This document shows positions 8,401 through 16,590 of a stretch of DNA of 64,000 nucleotides, piece after piece; the first letter of the stretch is position 1; every line of letters starts with the position of its first letter. This stretch comes from Sphingobacterium allocomposti. GTDB taxonomy: Bacteria; Bacteroidota; Bacteroidia; Sphingobacteriales; Sphingobacteriaceae. The stretch covers positions 62,001 through 126,000 of the forward strand of contig NZ_VNHX01000012.1 in the NCBI RefSeq assembly GCF_008124885.1, read 5' to 3'. Made by a program: the position numbers and the translations under genes. Below the pieces are notes generated by a model. The model saw nothing but the letters and a program-made list of their open reading frames with translations, ran no database searches and was not told the DNA's origin.

Positions 8401-8851
8401 TTGAGAGTGCATTCCAATTTGCTTCGGATCCATCATAAAGATCTGTTAATAATATTCGACAGTCTATACTCCATAACGAGACACCGAATAGGCTTTCAAT
8501 GTAAAGAATCTTAGATTTTGCATTTTCTAAATCTCCAGTAATTAATATTTTCTCAAATTCATTTTTTAATTGAAAAAACGAGTTTATTTCAGAAAAATAA
8601 TTTTCAACAATGTAAGCTAGCCATCTAAATTCTTTTTTAAAATCACCTGTGAACTGAAATGGCTCTTTTATTTGAATATCCTCAATACTTTTAAAAAAAG
8701 GTAGTTTAAAAAGATACTTAGCGATAGACGGATGAGATAGGGAGTTCTTGTAATCACCTGATTCAACACGGAGTTTAATATTATTAATTTTTTGTGGTAG
8801 TGATAGATTCCTGTTACTCAATACCGACCTTACAATTTTCTTATAATCCAT
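5432..8851 (-). CDS. dtcA: Large sensor kinase with TPR-like N-terminus and GHKL ATPase (Detocs DtcA-like)
   Basis: 1139 residues, no signal peptide or membrane helix, so cytoplasmic. The first ~650 residues are helical with TPR-like stretches (for example FEKSLETSRGLLLSDPLEYE and the GNFERTIEILGRIE and GRLKEALTLF segments). A motif STRIRHGALKNHIR near residue 776 could hold the phospho-histidine (H776). The C-terminal ~130 residues form a GHKL ATPase: an N-box FNILLNNVIAHS near residue 1020 and a G2-like GESGFDKIKRIL near 1090. This matches DtcA, where the repeat region senses infection and phosphate passes to DtcB and DtcC. First gene of the operon, very AT-rich. It could instead belong to another repeat-kinase family, but the two receiver genes behind it favour Detocs. 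Confidence 0.75.
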   Translation of the reverse strand: MDYKKIVRSVLSNRNLSLPQKINNIKLRVESGDYKNSLSHPSIAKYLFKLPFFKSIEDIQIKEPFQFTGDFKKEFRWLAYIVENYFSEINSFFQLKNEFEKILITGDLENAKSKILYIESLFGVSLWSIDCRILLTDLYDGSEANWNALSKYLNIIKNSIYEFNISSSSKRAESNLSYESFLKQFQNDIDNIQASGFVKDYFVFKNFSYANYEYEFKDLSSVLYVSNIFSVIDQYLILLDSIIYNISRNAEYDKLFLSFIKNAKCLVPNDPRLTAIFNIVNHKDDSDNPSANSEYITCINSYYMGDFEKSLETSRGLLLSDPLEYELYQVYCKSLINLGLDFIPLNLSGLANSILVDTFKLFNFRKDEESCVKRLLKISLQLMNFNIGKQIFALLSEIEGQLDWNYYTGILSTSFITPKNIKFLNFHQNVESNLLKFASQESFKFYNGIEFGTNEHTDFNSKSEIQTIFACATQQFKIGNFERTIEILGRIENVIPNYYLEKKNSLIYFSYLHLGRLKEALTLFSSIYFDNNLIYRKIDYLSLFDEIKRLSDKSDFTSLIELSILFSLVVKEYDLFEVYDDFILNFGVDDLRDLDINLMIEKFGNLKTIHFLEKVATIDTLKYNTDYVSISEVEEDRIHILEQLTVANPINKQLYEKERDEIYRASSVRKVLKEVDEGRLYIDVNSLKDLQINKFQDDFKRYKEIELSSTNQTLIGFNPFNTKNWDKALVEKNETIDLYNSADYLAFKNIYLESRDNFLFSKEYGLDSCLSTRIRHGALKNHIRSVFEKLDLVSSKSKDTYINNPVWHRQLSHNPEINNLVQERLKLFSKQIDDYTIYIRDSLIQIQTEKQPEKKEGLFAYFTNDELLFRFYSEHKPFLISVDKAIEIILTNLVNYTLIHLQNDINTRFSNEISNYFQTLIESTITDLRKLELPNECQLIANLTKSSTDINQELDYLSEWFYLNTTNSSSILSIHTLLDASFHLTNRINPLFNLVPNVQLEEDFGGYSSLIFVFNILLNNVIAHSNLHPRDIVLDVIAKKSDDDKYMQITFSNNVNSKVNYALNIEKLEKVKQNWNNHDNIERSNKEGESGFDKIKRILLYEALAKTDLFDFSFENGKFSITLFFPFKKAISDASIIDN

Positions 8852-8992
8852 TTGATTAATGCTGGGTAATTGAGTACCAAAATAGTAAAAAGCATACAGA
8901 AAGCCAATTCTGAATGATGTTACTGAGTTCGTTTTCGATAACCTATATATTTATGATTAATCACATTTTCTCGAAACCATATAATACGACAA

Positions 8993-9024
8993 AAACCCCT
9001 GACCCAATAAAGGATCAGGGGTTT
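8993..9024. terminator. Hairpin between the defence cassette and the accessory genes
   Basis: Arms AAACCCCTGACCC (8993-9005) and GGATCAGGGGTTT (9012-9024) pair over 12 of 13 bases with a 6-base loop. It lies downstream of the minus-strand gene ending at 9047 and upstream of the kinase gene, so it probably ends transcription of the long tra-side operon and insulates the defence cassette. Confidence 0.7.
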
Positions 9025-9046
9025 CGGTGGGCTGGTTCAGATTAGC

Positions 9047-9664
9047 TCATATATTTGTAAAGGATTGATAGAACGTTTCAAATGGCGCTTTTGGTTTATG
9101 TGTTCGGATACCCGAACGGATACCGGATAATTTTTCAAAACGGCTCAATGAAAAAATATTGACTGGAATACGGTACTTCTTTTTGTTGTAATAAAATTCT
9201 CCGAGGTCACCAGCAAGACTAAACCTTGCACTCTTGCCGATCTGCCACGTTGCCACTTTACAATCGGCTACACGCCCGCTTATTCCTCCATCAAATACAG
9301 TATGTATTTTTGCATTGGTGAAAAGGGATTTTAGCCAAGTAAATTGTTCTTTGGTCGGCAACAACCCCAATGAAGCAAATGCACTCAAACAAGGTGGATC
9401 AACCCAATTGGGGTGATAATGGCAAAAGCACAACAGATCGCTTGCGGAATGACCGATAAAAAGATGGGTGACGGATACAGGCAAGCCGTCCGTCACCAAC
9501 CACATACCTTTACAGACAGGAATACGGACACCGTTTTCACTCCACTGCTCTTTGGCTAAAACCTGATTTTCCAATGTATAAGGAAACCGAATGTTATCCT
9601 CGACTATATTGATATGTGGTGCAAAGAAGTTCCGAACTTCGGGCTTCAATCGGAGAAATACCAT
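9047..9664 (-). CDS. ICE protein with degenerate TOPRIM-like fold
   Basis: 205 residues. No firm family name. The middle (about residues 60-145) resembles the TOPRIM layout seen in mobile-element primases: a strand ending FIGHSASDLLCF where active proteins have ES.ID, then SLGLLPTKEQ, then TVFDGGISGRVADC where active proteins have FDnDeaG. Both the glutamate and the second aspartate are replaced, so it would not bind metal as a nuclease. TAATG coupling with the preceding gene (1-base overlap) ties its translation to the DUF4099/DUF3945-like protein. Last gene of the run. The fold assignment is by eye and needs a profile search. Confidence 0.55.
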   Translation of the reverse strand: MVFLRLKPEVRNFFAPHINIVEDNIRFPYTLENQVLAKEQWSENGVRIPVCKGMWLVTDGLPVSVTHLFIGHSASDLLCFCHYHPNWVDPPCLSAFASLGLLPTKEQFTWLKSLFTNAKIHTVFDGGISGRVADCKVATWQIGKSARFSLAGDLGEFYYNKKKYRIPVNIFSLSRFEKLSGIRSGIRTHKPKAPFETFYQSFTNI

Positions 9665-10479
9665 TACCTCGCAACGGTACGGGTATAGCCCCTGCTCTCT
9701 TGTTTATCATGAAGATGTTGCGCAAGGTCTTGAACGGTTTTCTCGTTCCCTTTTTCCCTTAGCTTTTTGTCGGCCATCATCATGTCGGTCAATGCGCGGT
9801 TATACCCTTCGCTGTATCCCTCGCTCTGTGGTTCAAACCTACCTTTTAGGTTATTGATACCTCGGAAAACCAAATAAGATATACCGCCGTCCAATAGCAC
9901 CGATAGGATAAGCCGTTTTCGGTCTGAACGGATGCCCTTGTTGTCCGTTGCCGAATGTTGGATTTTCGTTCCGTCTTTGAGTTCTACCACTTCACCGTTG
10001 CGGAAAGCCTCCTGTTGCTTTTCCGAAAGTTCTTCGCCGTTTACTCTGATCGGGGCCTGTACTTCGTCGGGTTCATACGCTATAAATTCCCTCGTCAAGT
10101 CGTCATATTCAATGATGACTTTCTTCTTTTTGTTGCCGTCAATCTCCTGCTCCTTGCTGACTACGTGCTGTTCTCCTGCGATCAGGGCTTTTTCCTCGTC
10201 ATCGCTCAATAATGGATGCCATTGCGGTTCTCTGTAAATGGGATGTATGTTGAGCTGGACATCGCCGAGCTCATTCCGGCTAAGGGATAACTTGGCGTCG
10301 AGTTGACGGATTGCAAGCCCGTCGATGTTCAGACCTGCCATGCTCAACATATCGGTTCTTCTCCCTGCAAGCAGGGCATCGATATTCTCCGGGCTGATGC
10401 TGAACCCTCCGTCTTTGTAAAGCCCCAATTTTTCAAGTTCATTTAGGGGCATTTCATTTTCGTTGATGGGATATTTCAT
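9664..10479 (-). CDS. DUF4099/DUF3945-type mobile-element protein
   Basis: 271 residues. The N-terminus (NELEKLGLYKDGGFSISPEN, followed by IDALLAGRRTDML) looks like DUF4099, and the middle (IRVNGEELSEKQQEAFRNGE) like DUF3945, two domains that occur together in proteins of Bacteroidota conjugative elements. The function is unknown. A hydrophobic stretch near residue 190 (LILSVLLDGGISYLVF) could touch the membrane but is short. The C-terminus is charged. It lies between the ArdC gene and the degenerate TOPRIM gene, in the same direction, 28 bases after ardC ends. Family call from memory of conserved words. Confidence 0.7.
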   Translation of the reverse strand: MKYPINENEMPLNELEKLGLYKDGGFSISPENIDALLAGRRTDMLSMAGLNIDGLAIRQLDAKLSLSRNELGDVQLNIHPIYREPQWHPLLSDDEEKALIAGEQHVVSKEQEIDGNKKKKVIIEYDDLTREFIAYEPDEVQAPIRVNGEELSEKQQEAFRNGEVVELKDGTKIQHSATDNKGIRSDRKRLILSVLLDGGISYLVFRGINNLKGRFEPQSEGYSEGYNRALTDMMMADKKLREKGNEKTVQDLAQHLHDKQESRGYTRTVAR

Positions 10480-10507
10480 GATGTAATTGTTTGTTAAGTT
10501 TTATATT

Positions 10508-11746
10508 TTATCTTCTGATACCATAGGCAGCAACAGCTTCCTTTTCGGCATGTACCGGGCGGTGCAGGTCTTCACTTATTTTGACAGCATCGGGATGCTG
10601 TTTGGCATGGAGCAGTGAACCGTATAACCGATCAGTTTTCGATAGCGGGAAAATATTTCCGGTAGTTAAGTCTTCCACACGCATACGGCCACGTTTCAGA
10701 TGACCTTGCACTTTGTAGACGGTATTGTTATAGGCAATTTCATCACCTATAGAAAGGCTGCTTTCTTTTGTCCTTTGTGGTCTTGCTTCGGCCTGTACCT
10801 CGGCCTGTACCTCGGCCTGAACATTCGCGGCTGCTTTGATTTCCCTTTTTTGCTCAAATGCCAAAAGATAATTAAGTATTTTTTCGGCATCGGCAGCGGC
10901 TGCATGTATTTCAAAGGGTGTGTCACGCAATATCTGTATCCAACTGTCCACGTAGGCAATGTGCTGGCCTGGATCATGGCCAATATTGAGTTCCTGACCT
11001 ATTAGCATTGAAGCGATTTCGGCACGAAGTTCCTCACGGGCATAACCCTCCGTTCCAAAGCTGCCAATCATACTTCTGTCCAGACGATCTTTATGCCCCG
11101 TCCAATGGCCGAGCTCATGGAGCAGGGTGGCATAGTACTTATCCGATGCGTCGAATTGTTCGCGCATAGGCATGGTGATACTGTCCAGTGCCGGACTGTA
11201 ATACGCTCGATCTCCTGATTTGTGGGTTATGTCCGCTCCCGAAGCCTGAATGATATTTTCTGCCCGTTGGATGGAGTCCCATTGGAATTGCTTTACGTCG
11301 GGTTTTACCAATGGTTCGATGCCATCGATCTGCTGCGCATTGAATACCCATGCGCTGGTAATGATTGCCCGGTTCAGACCTACTTTGGCTTTTACAGGCT
11401 TGCCCTGTTCATCCATAATCGGCTTCCCCTGTTCGTCTCTTTTAGTAACAAGTTCATGGGTCTTGACAAATTGGATCAGGGATGCTTTTTCTCCCTTTCG
11501 TACTTTCCAACCGTTTGTCGAAGCCTGATTGAACGTCATCCAACGCGGGTCTTCATGGTCTGACGATAACAGCGACAGGCTGTTGATACCTTTGTAACGG
11601 TTGCCTGTAATTGCATTATAGGGCAGTTCAAAAGCTGGACTGTTGCTGTTCCACGGCTTCTGCCACGGCGCTGTACCCTGTTCAAGTTTCTTGATGATGT
11701 TCTCCGCAACTATTTCATGCAGGGATTTTGAATTTTTGCTACTCAT
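10508..11746 (-). CDS. ArdC-family anti-restriction protein with zincin motif
   Basis: 412 residues. The N-terminal ~120 residues match the ArdC single-strand-DNA-binding domain (WQKPW, PYNAITGNRYKGINSLSL, W.TFNQA..NGW.VRKGEK). A metallopeptidase-like domain follows with the zinc motif HELGHWTGH and a downstream glutamate in the YAREELRAEIAS segment. ArdC proteins protect incoming single-stranded conjugative DNA from host restriction. The C-terminal ~100 residues are an extension with a short repeat (VQAEVQAEVQAEAR) and a small domain (SLSIGDEIAYNNTVYKVQGH). The start overlaps the end of a 51-residue gene. Confidence 0.88.
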   Translation of the reverse strand: MSSKNSKSLHEIVAENIIKKLEQGTAPWQKPWNSNSPAFELPYNAITGNRYKGINSLSLLSSDHEDPRWMTFNQASTNGWKVRKGEKASLIQFVKTHELVTKRDEQGKPIMDEQGKPVKAKVGLNRAIITSAWVFNAQQIDGIEPLVKPDVKQFQWDSIQRAENIIQASGADITHKSGDRAYYSPALDSITMPMREQFDASDKYYATLLHELGHWTGHKDRLDRSMIGSFGTEGYAREELRAEIASMLIGQELNIGHDPGQHIAYVDSWIQILRDTPFEIHAAAADAEKILNYLLAFEQKREIKAAANVQAEVQAEVQAEARPQRTKESSLSIGDEIAYNNTVYKVQGHLKRGRMRVEDLTTGNIFPLSKTDRLYGSLLHAKQHPDAVKISEDLHRPVHAEKEAVAAYGIRR

Positions 11747-11894
11747 CTTCGTCCACCTCCGGGGATTCGTCGTCTGGCCATTCGTCGGCGTATTCTACGC
11801 CATAAATGGCCGCTTCCGCTGGTGTTAGTCCAATGTCTTCACCACTGGCCAGAACACTTAGTTTTTGTTGCAGTGATCTTAAATGATAGTCCAT
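11739..11894 (-). CDS. Small acidic protein upstream of ardC
   Basis: 51 residues, beginning MDYHLRSLQQKLSVLASGED and ending in a very acidic tail (EWPDDESPEVDEDE). Its last codons overlap the ArdC start by 8 bases, which suggests translational coupling. No known domain is recognised. It lies 1 base beyond the M23 peptidase stop. An acidic small protein next to anti-restriction is reminiscent of DNA mimics, but at this size that is only a guess. Confidence 0.6.
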   Translation of the reverse strand: MDYHLRSLQQKLSVLASGEDIGLTPAEAAIYGVEYADEWPDDESPEVDEDE

Positions 11895-11895
11895 A

Positions 11896-12420
11896 TTATT
11901 CGATGTTTAAGGATTGATCTGATTGTTCTTTTATCCTGCGTAGAAATTTCAAAGGGTCAAGGAATTTACCGTTGAATTTCACCGAAAAATGCAGGTGTTC
12001 TCCTGTCGCTCTGCCTGTGCTTCCGGTGATGGCTATAGGCTGTCCAGCTATAACTGTATCACGCGGTGAAACGAGTATATGGGAAAGATGCCCGTAAATG
12101 GTTTCTACTTCGCCATGTGCTATACGTATGTACTTGCCGAGCAACTTATGTTTTCCGGTTTCTTTAATCCGGCCGTCAAGTACATTGAAAACGGGATCGG
12201 AACGGGCGGCAAAGTCAACACCGTTATGGTGTGAAGCCTTACCGCTGATCGGGTGGATACGGTATCCGAATGGCGATGTAACCTTTAACTTGTCCAACGG
12301 TGGGCTATAGTCGAAAACCTGTCCACAAAGCATAAAGGGAACAAGCATCAACCACCCCCAAAAAAGGCTTGGTACGGCAAGTCTGTTCCGTAGATATGCG
12401 AAACGTTCGGATTTCTTCAT
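11896..12420 (-). CDS. M23-family cell-wall metallopeptidase
   Basis: 174 residues. A hydrophobic N-terminal segment (about residues 16-34, LFWGWLMLVPFMLCGQ) acts as a signal. The peptidase domain shows the zinc ligands of LytM/M23 enzymes: H and D in HHNGVDFAA, and the HLHF motif near residue 142. It probably cuts peptide bridges in peptidoglycan so the transfer apparatus can span the envelope. Bacteroidota ICEs often carry a lysozyme or peptidase in this place. It lies 49 bases downstream of the coupling-protein gene. Confidence 0.85.
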   Translation of the reverse strand: MKKSERFAYLRNRLAVPSLFWGWLMLVPFMLCGQVFDYSPPLDKLKVTSPFGYRIHPISGKASHHNGVDFAARSDPVFNVLDGRIKETGKHKLLGKYIRIAHGEVETIYGHLSHILVSPRDTVIAGQPIAITGSTGRATGEHLHFSVKFNGKFLDPLKFLRRIKEQSDQSLNIE

Positions 12421-12469
12421 GATGTTTTTGATTTTGTTAATGGGCTATGCCCCTTTAAAAGTCGGGCGA

Positions 12470-14506
12470 CTATTTTCTTTTATTGTACTCCGTTGTTTCG
12501 GTTGGTGTTGGGAATTGCATGTTGTCCTGAACGGGAATAAACTGTTCGACAATTTCTTCGACCTCCCTGTTGATACGGAAAAAATTGTCCAATAGGATTT
12601 CTTCTTTTCGATCACCAAAGTCGTAATAGGTCGGCAGTTCCCGATAATTCGCTTCTTCCTTTTTGAGGGCATCCATGTCGAGATTGACACGGCAGTTTAC
12701 TGCGGTGGTCTCGTATTTGCCCGTGTAGGTTTCCATAGTATCACGGGCAACGATACCGACAATTTCACCCGCTTTTAATGATGCTATCTTTCCGGCGGGT
12801 ATCAGCGGTTCGAGTTTTTCGTTCAAAGAAAGCGAGGTTTTTGTACGGTCGATGCTTAGGCTTTCTCCCGTCTGCTTGACCTTGCCAAACAGACGTTCCA
12901 GCCACTCCAACGTTTCTTTGCTCCTGACCGCCCCGGACAATACATTACCCATGATAGACGTGATGGTTTCGGCCGTTTCCTTGCCGTATTGTTGGCGCAA
13001 CATAGGCAACTCCTGAAGCCCCAAAACCACCCCAGAAAAATTGGATCTGCTCTGTGCCACCAATAGGTCAACACGGTGAATATAAAGGCTTGGGGCCTCA
13101 TCCACAACCAAACCGATGGGTAAATTGCCTTTCGTATTGATAAGTTTGGTTACCCGATTAAGTACCACCGACAGGCAAGCGGAGTTGATGCTCTGGGTGC
13201 GCGGGTCATTGGCAAGCACCAGAACACCGGGGTGTTTGGGGTTGCTGACCTGTAGTTCAAAATCATCCGCACCGAAAACCCAAAACGTTTCTTTGGTGGC
13301 CATTCTACTGATAAAGATTTTTAGCGTTCCAACTTGCCCCTCCAACTGATCGTACGATTTCGCCTTGTAGGCAGACATGAACGGCGACAAAAGGGAACCA
13401 AGCTCTTGGTTACTGAACAGCACCGTAAAAATCTGTTCATACGACAGATTAAGAAAGGCAAGTACATGGGGCAGGCTGGAATAACGTCCATCTTGATAGC
13501 TACTGAAAAAGTAAATACAGGCGGCAAGGAAGTTGATCGCAGACTGTGTAAAGAATTGGTCGCTACCCCCGCTTTTATCTCCCTTTTTCAACGCTTCAAC
13601 GAGTGCTTCGGCTGTTTCCGAAGCATCTGCGAGGGTATTAAGATACTCCCGTTTCAAGGGGTTTACCCGTCTGCTCTTTTCGGGTTCATTGAGATTGATA
13701 ACGTGGAAGCTGTAATTTTTGCACCGACCGTTCTGCTTGGCAAGCAGGTAATGATAATAGGCTATTTGACCGAGATCGGGGTATTTCAGATCGTATAGGC
13801 ACATGGTGAACGAATTGGACAGCATTTGGCGTATGATCGGCATAATGATCCCAAACGATTTTCCACTGCCCGGAACCCCGCAAAGAAGCAGGCCCCTAAA
13901 AATATTTTCAATTAAGATGTACCCTTTACGGACTTTTCCTTTGTAATAGAACAACGTCGGGATGTTGATCGCATACGGGCTTACGACGGGTTCGGTCGGC
14001 TGCATAAAGGATTCTTCTTCGACGTTCCAGCGATCCTTTCCCAGATTGGAGCTTATGATCTTGGATACGTTGTCTATTGCAACGTGTACCAAAATCGCGC
14101 CCGCAAAAGCACTCGTGACATAGGCGAGGTCATACCAATTGACAGATTGCCATATCGGGGCTGCTTGACGTCCCTGCAACCATAAACCCGAAAAAAGAAT
14201 GAGCATCCCCAATGCTAAAGGGTAACCGATCTGTGTTTTGGGATTGAGGTCTTTTTTCTTTCGGCTCAATGTTCCGACGGAGACCAGACAGATCAGCACA
14301 AGCGTAAAGAGTTTACTGTTTATCAGTTCGGCATAGAACGGCACCCTCGAAAGTCTCTCCGCAAACAGGAACAACCCGTTATCGGTTGTTCCTGTCAAGA
14401 GGAAGCTATCTACATAGAAAAAAAGAAAGACTTCGAGGACAACGGATAGGTATATGCCAAATTGCAGGGAACGGTAAAGTCCCTGTTGCTCTTTGGTTTC
14501 CTCCAT
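12470..14506 (-). CDS. mobC: Type IV coupling protein (VirD4/TraG-like; MobC of CTnDOT)
   Basis: 678 residues. Three to four N-terminal membrane helices (about residues 15-160) are followed by a cytoplasmic ATPase: Walker A GVPGSGKSFG near residue 217 and Walker B GLVVDEAPSLYI near residue 460. A conserved all-TraG segment SACLSVVLNRVTKL lies between. The protein links the relaxase-DNA complex to the secretion channel and pumps DNA. In CTnDOT this protein is called MobC; here it lies at the far end of the tra operon from mobA/mobB rather than beside them. A gap of 35 bases separates it from traN. Confidence 0.9.
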   Translation of the reverse strand: MEETKEQQGLYRSLQFGIYLSVVLEVFLFFYVDSFLLTGTTDNGLFLFAERLSRVPFYAELINSKLFTLVLICLVSVGTLSRKKKDLNPKTQIGYPLALGMLILFSGLWLQGRQAAPIWQSVNWYDLAYVTSAFAGAILVHVAIDNVSKIISSNLGKDRWNVEEESFMQPTEPVVSPYAINIPTLFYYKGKVRKGYILIENIFRGLLLCGVPGSGKSFGIIMPIIRQMLSNSFTMCLYDLKYPDLGQIAYYHYLLAKQNGRCKNYSFHVINLNEPEKSRRVNPLKREYLNTLADASETAEALVEALKKGDKSGGSDQFFTQSAINFLAACIYFFSSYQDGRYSSLPHVLAFLNLSYEQIFTVLFSNQELGSLLSPFMSAYKAKSYDQLEGQVGTLKIFISRMATKETFWVFGADDFELQVSNPKHPGVLVLANDPRTQSINSACLSVVLNRVTKLINTKGNLPIGLVVDEAPSLYIHRVDLLVAQSRSNFSGVVLGLQELPMLRQQYGKETAETITSIMGNVLSGAVRSKETLEWLERLFGKVKQTGESLSIDRTKTSLSLNEKLEPLIPAGKIASLKAGEIVGIVARDTMETYTGKYETTAVNCRVNLDMDALKKEEANYRELPTYYDFGDRKEEILLDNFFRINREVEEIVEQFIPVQDNMQFPTPTETTEYNKRK

Positions 14507-14541
14507 AATAATTTGATTTTCAAAGGATGGATACAGCCGAC

Positions 14542-15390
14542 CTAAAAGGTGTCGGCTTTCAATATATCTCCGTATTTTATCTTTAGGTTAACCGTGCGTC
14601 CTGAAATCTGTTTTTCGGTGAGCGTTACCCGAAGTACCTTACTGCCGGGAAAGGTGGCCTTTTTCAGTACGAACACATTGCGGTGTCTTTTCTTAAATTC
14701 CGTCAACGGCTGGTATTGCCACAAGGGTTTAATCTCGACGGTCTGCACGTTCGTTGCTTTGGTGATCTTCTTGTCCTCAATGAAAAACCGGAGTTCATCC
14801 ACATTGTAGGAAAGGTTTGAGGTATTGGTAAACGACACGTCAATAAAGATATAATCGCCCAATGTGCTGATACCGTTAAGTATAATGCCAACACCGTAGT
14901 CCCTCGTGCTTCGTATAGGATGGTGAACACTTTTTGTAAGCAGACCGAGCGCAAGGTTTTTCATATTACTACGGCTCAATCCGATCTCTGAAATTTCCAA
15001 AGGCCGGGTGTGTTCCGGTTTGATTTCCAGCATGGCCGGAATGCTCTCGTCATTAACCCATAATGGGGCGGTAAGACGGTATTGCGCCACGAAGTTATCA
15101 CCCACAATGGTAACCGTTCCGAGTTCATGATCGAGGTGGTCTGTCTGCGTGGTGTCTTCATTCAATTTGATCCGCAACACGTTTTCAAGGGGCAGGTCGC
15201 CCGATACATGGTGCGAAGCGATGTCAACGTACCTAATGGGTTCGGGTGAAAGTATATGAACCGTATGGCCACGGTGCAGGCTTAGTTCGGGAAGTGTTCC
15301 TAATCGGGTATCCGTGGCCTGTTGACTGTGGGCGGAATATCCGATACAACATAAAAGGAAAAGGATAAGAAAATGATGTTTCTTTTTCAT
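14542..15390 (-). CDS. traN: Conjugative transfer protein TraN
   Basis: 282 residues with a Sec signal peptide (ILFLLCCIGYSAHSQ, cut near residue 23). The body is beta-rich with the phrase SRSNMKNLALGLL and the C-terminal LPGSKVL-like core (here FPGSKVLRVTLTEKQISGR) seen in Bacteroidota TraN. It is probably the VirB9-like part of the outer-membrane core complex of the mating channel. Order traK-L-M-N is as in CTnDOT. The gap to traM is 21 bases. Confidence 0.88.
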   Translation of the reverse strand: MKKKHHFLILFLLCCIGYSAHSQQATDTRLGTLPELSLHRGHTVHILSPEPIRYVDIASHHVSGDLPLENVLRIKLNEDTTQTDHLDHELGTVTIVGDNFVAQYRLTAPLWVNDESIPAMLEIKPEHTRPLEISEIGLSRSNMKNLALGLLTKSVHHPIRSTRDYGVGIILNGISTLGDYIFIDVSFTNTSNLSYNVDELRFFIEDKKITKATNVQTVEIKPLWQYQPLTEFKKRHRNVFVLKKATFPGSKVLRVTLTEKQISGRTVNLKIKYGDILKADTF

Positions 15391-15411
15391 GGTGAAATCT
15401 TAAAGTGGTTT

Positions 15412-16575
15412 TTACTGTTTATAGTTCTGTTGGCTTTGGCGGAGTCCCTGGGGATCGATGAGGTACACCATTGTGTTGAATTTCAGTTTGGCCCTGTTCT
15501 TCCGAATATGCTTTGATACGGCGGTCGTTGTGGATTGGAACATCCGCTGAATGGCACTCATGACCAACTGGCTGTTGTTTTCGGCCTGTTGTTGCAGGGT
15601 AATTCCCTGTGTGGTGTTACCGCCAAGCTCGCGGCTAAACTCCCTGAATGCTGACGCGGGCACATACAGTCCGGGTGAGCCGTCATTGTCGTAGATTTCC
15701 AACCGGACGGGCAATATGTTGTTTTCGTGCATAATGGAAGTGATGGTAAGCAACACCCGTTGTCCTGAAAAACCGGAAATCCTTGCAAATACGTGCGTAC
15801 CTTTCTTAACGATGTGCTGGCCGACCAACAGGTCATCCATAAGCCGTATCCGTAGACGGGAATCGGCATAACCCGTTATGTTTTCGTCAATGATGGCCTG
15901 TATGAAAGTATTGTCGCTTTCGGGTCGGATGGTGTTGAACACTCCCTGACCTATACCGTATTTGGAAACGGACAGACGGGGCTGGTTTTCGAGTTCTTTT
16001 TTAGCTTCCTCCATGCGTTCACGTTCCTTGCGGGCAGCTTGTTCGTCCGGGTCGTTCGCCCTTGCCATACTGTCCGCATAGGCCATCTGTTTGCGGAAAA
16101 GTTCCATCGGATCGGTCTTATCCGGTTCCGGTTTGGCAGGTTCGGGTTTTCGCTGTAATGAGGAAAGGGCCTGTTGCAATGCTCGGTCTTGGTCGTCATT
16201 TTCCGAATTTCCATTAGTGGAAACAGGTCGCTGATTTTTGAGCGCCCGTTCGATGGAATCAAGCCTGCGCTTTTCTTCCTCGTTGTAGAGTTCATCAAAA
16301 CGGAATTGTTCGGCTCGTTCTTCCTGTAGCTGGCCTATTGCCGTATAGCCGTCACCACGGCGGTACTGCTCACGGTAGGCGGCAAGTTTGTCGGATAGCG
16401 CGCGGTTCTTCACGTCCTCCGATACTTCGGCAATCTGCCCCTGCAAGGGATCTCCCTCTTGCTGGGGTGTTTCTTCCTTTGCAAAACCTGTTTGGTAGAC
16501 GTAAAAAAACAGGCATAGAAAAGGCAGCGCTATGAGGGGCAACACATAGCGCGGCTGTCTGAAATTGATTTTCAT
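15412..16575 (-). CDS. traM: Conjugative transfer protein TraM
   Basis: 387 residues. One membrane helix near the N-terminus (about residues 12-28, PLIALPFLCLFFYVY), a long charged and coiled region (residues 35-200, rich in Q, E, R and K), then a conserved C-terminal domain (SKYGIGQGVFNTI... ITGYADSRLRIRLMDDLLVG...) with VirB10-like order: inner-membrane anchor, flexible linker, periplasmic beta domain. It probably bridges the inner and outer membranes in the mating channel. It ends 21 bases before traN. Confidence 0.87.
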   Translation of the reverse strand: MKINFRQPRYVLPLIALPFLCLFFYVYQTGFAKEETPQQEGDPLQGQIAEVSEDVKNRALSDKLAAYREQYRRGDGYTAIGQLQEERAEQFRFDELYNEEEKRRLDSIERALKNQRPVSTNGNSENDDQDRALQQALSSLQRKPEPAKPEPDKTDPMELFRKQMAYADSMARANDPDEQAARKERERMEEAKKELENQPRLSVSKYGIGQGVFNTIRPESDNTFIQAIIDENITGYADSRLRIRLMDDLLVGQHIVKKGTHVFARISGFSGQRVLLTITSIMHENNILPVRLEIYDNDGSPGLYVPASAFREFSRELGGNTTQGITLQQQAENNSQLVMSAIQRMFQSTTTAVSKHIRKNRAKLKFNTMVYLIDPQGLRQSQQNYKQ

Positions 16576-16590
16576 CTTTGTTGGATTGTA

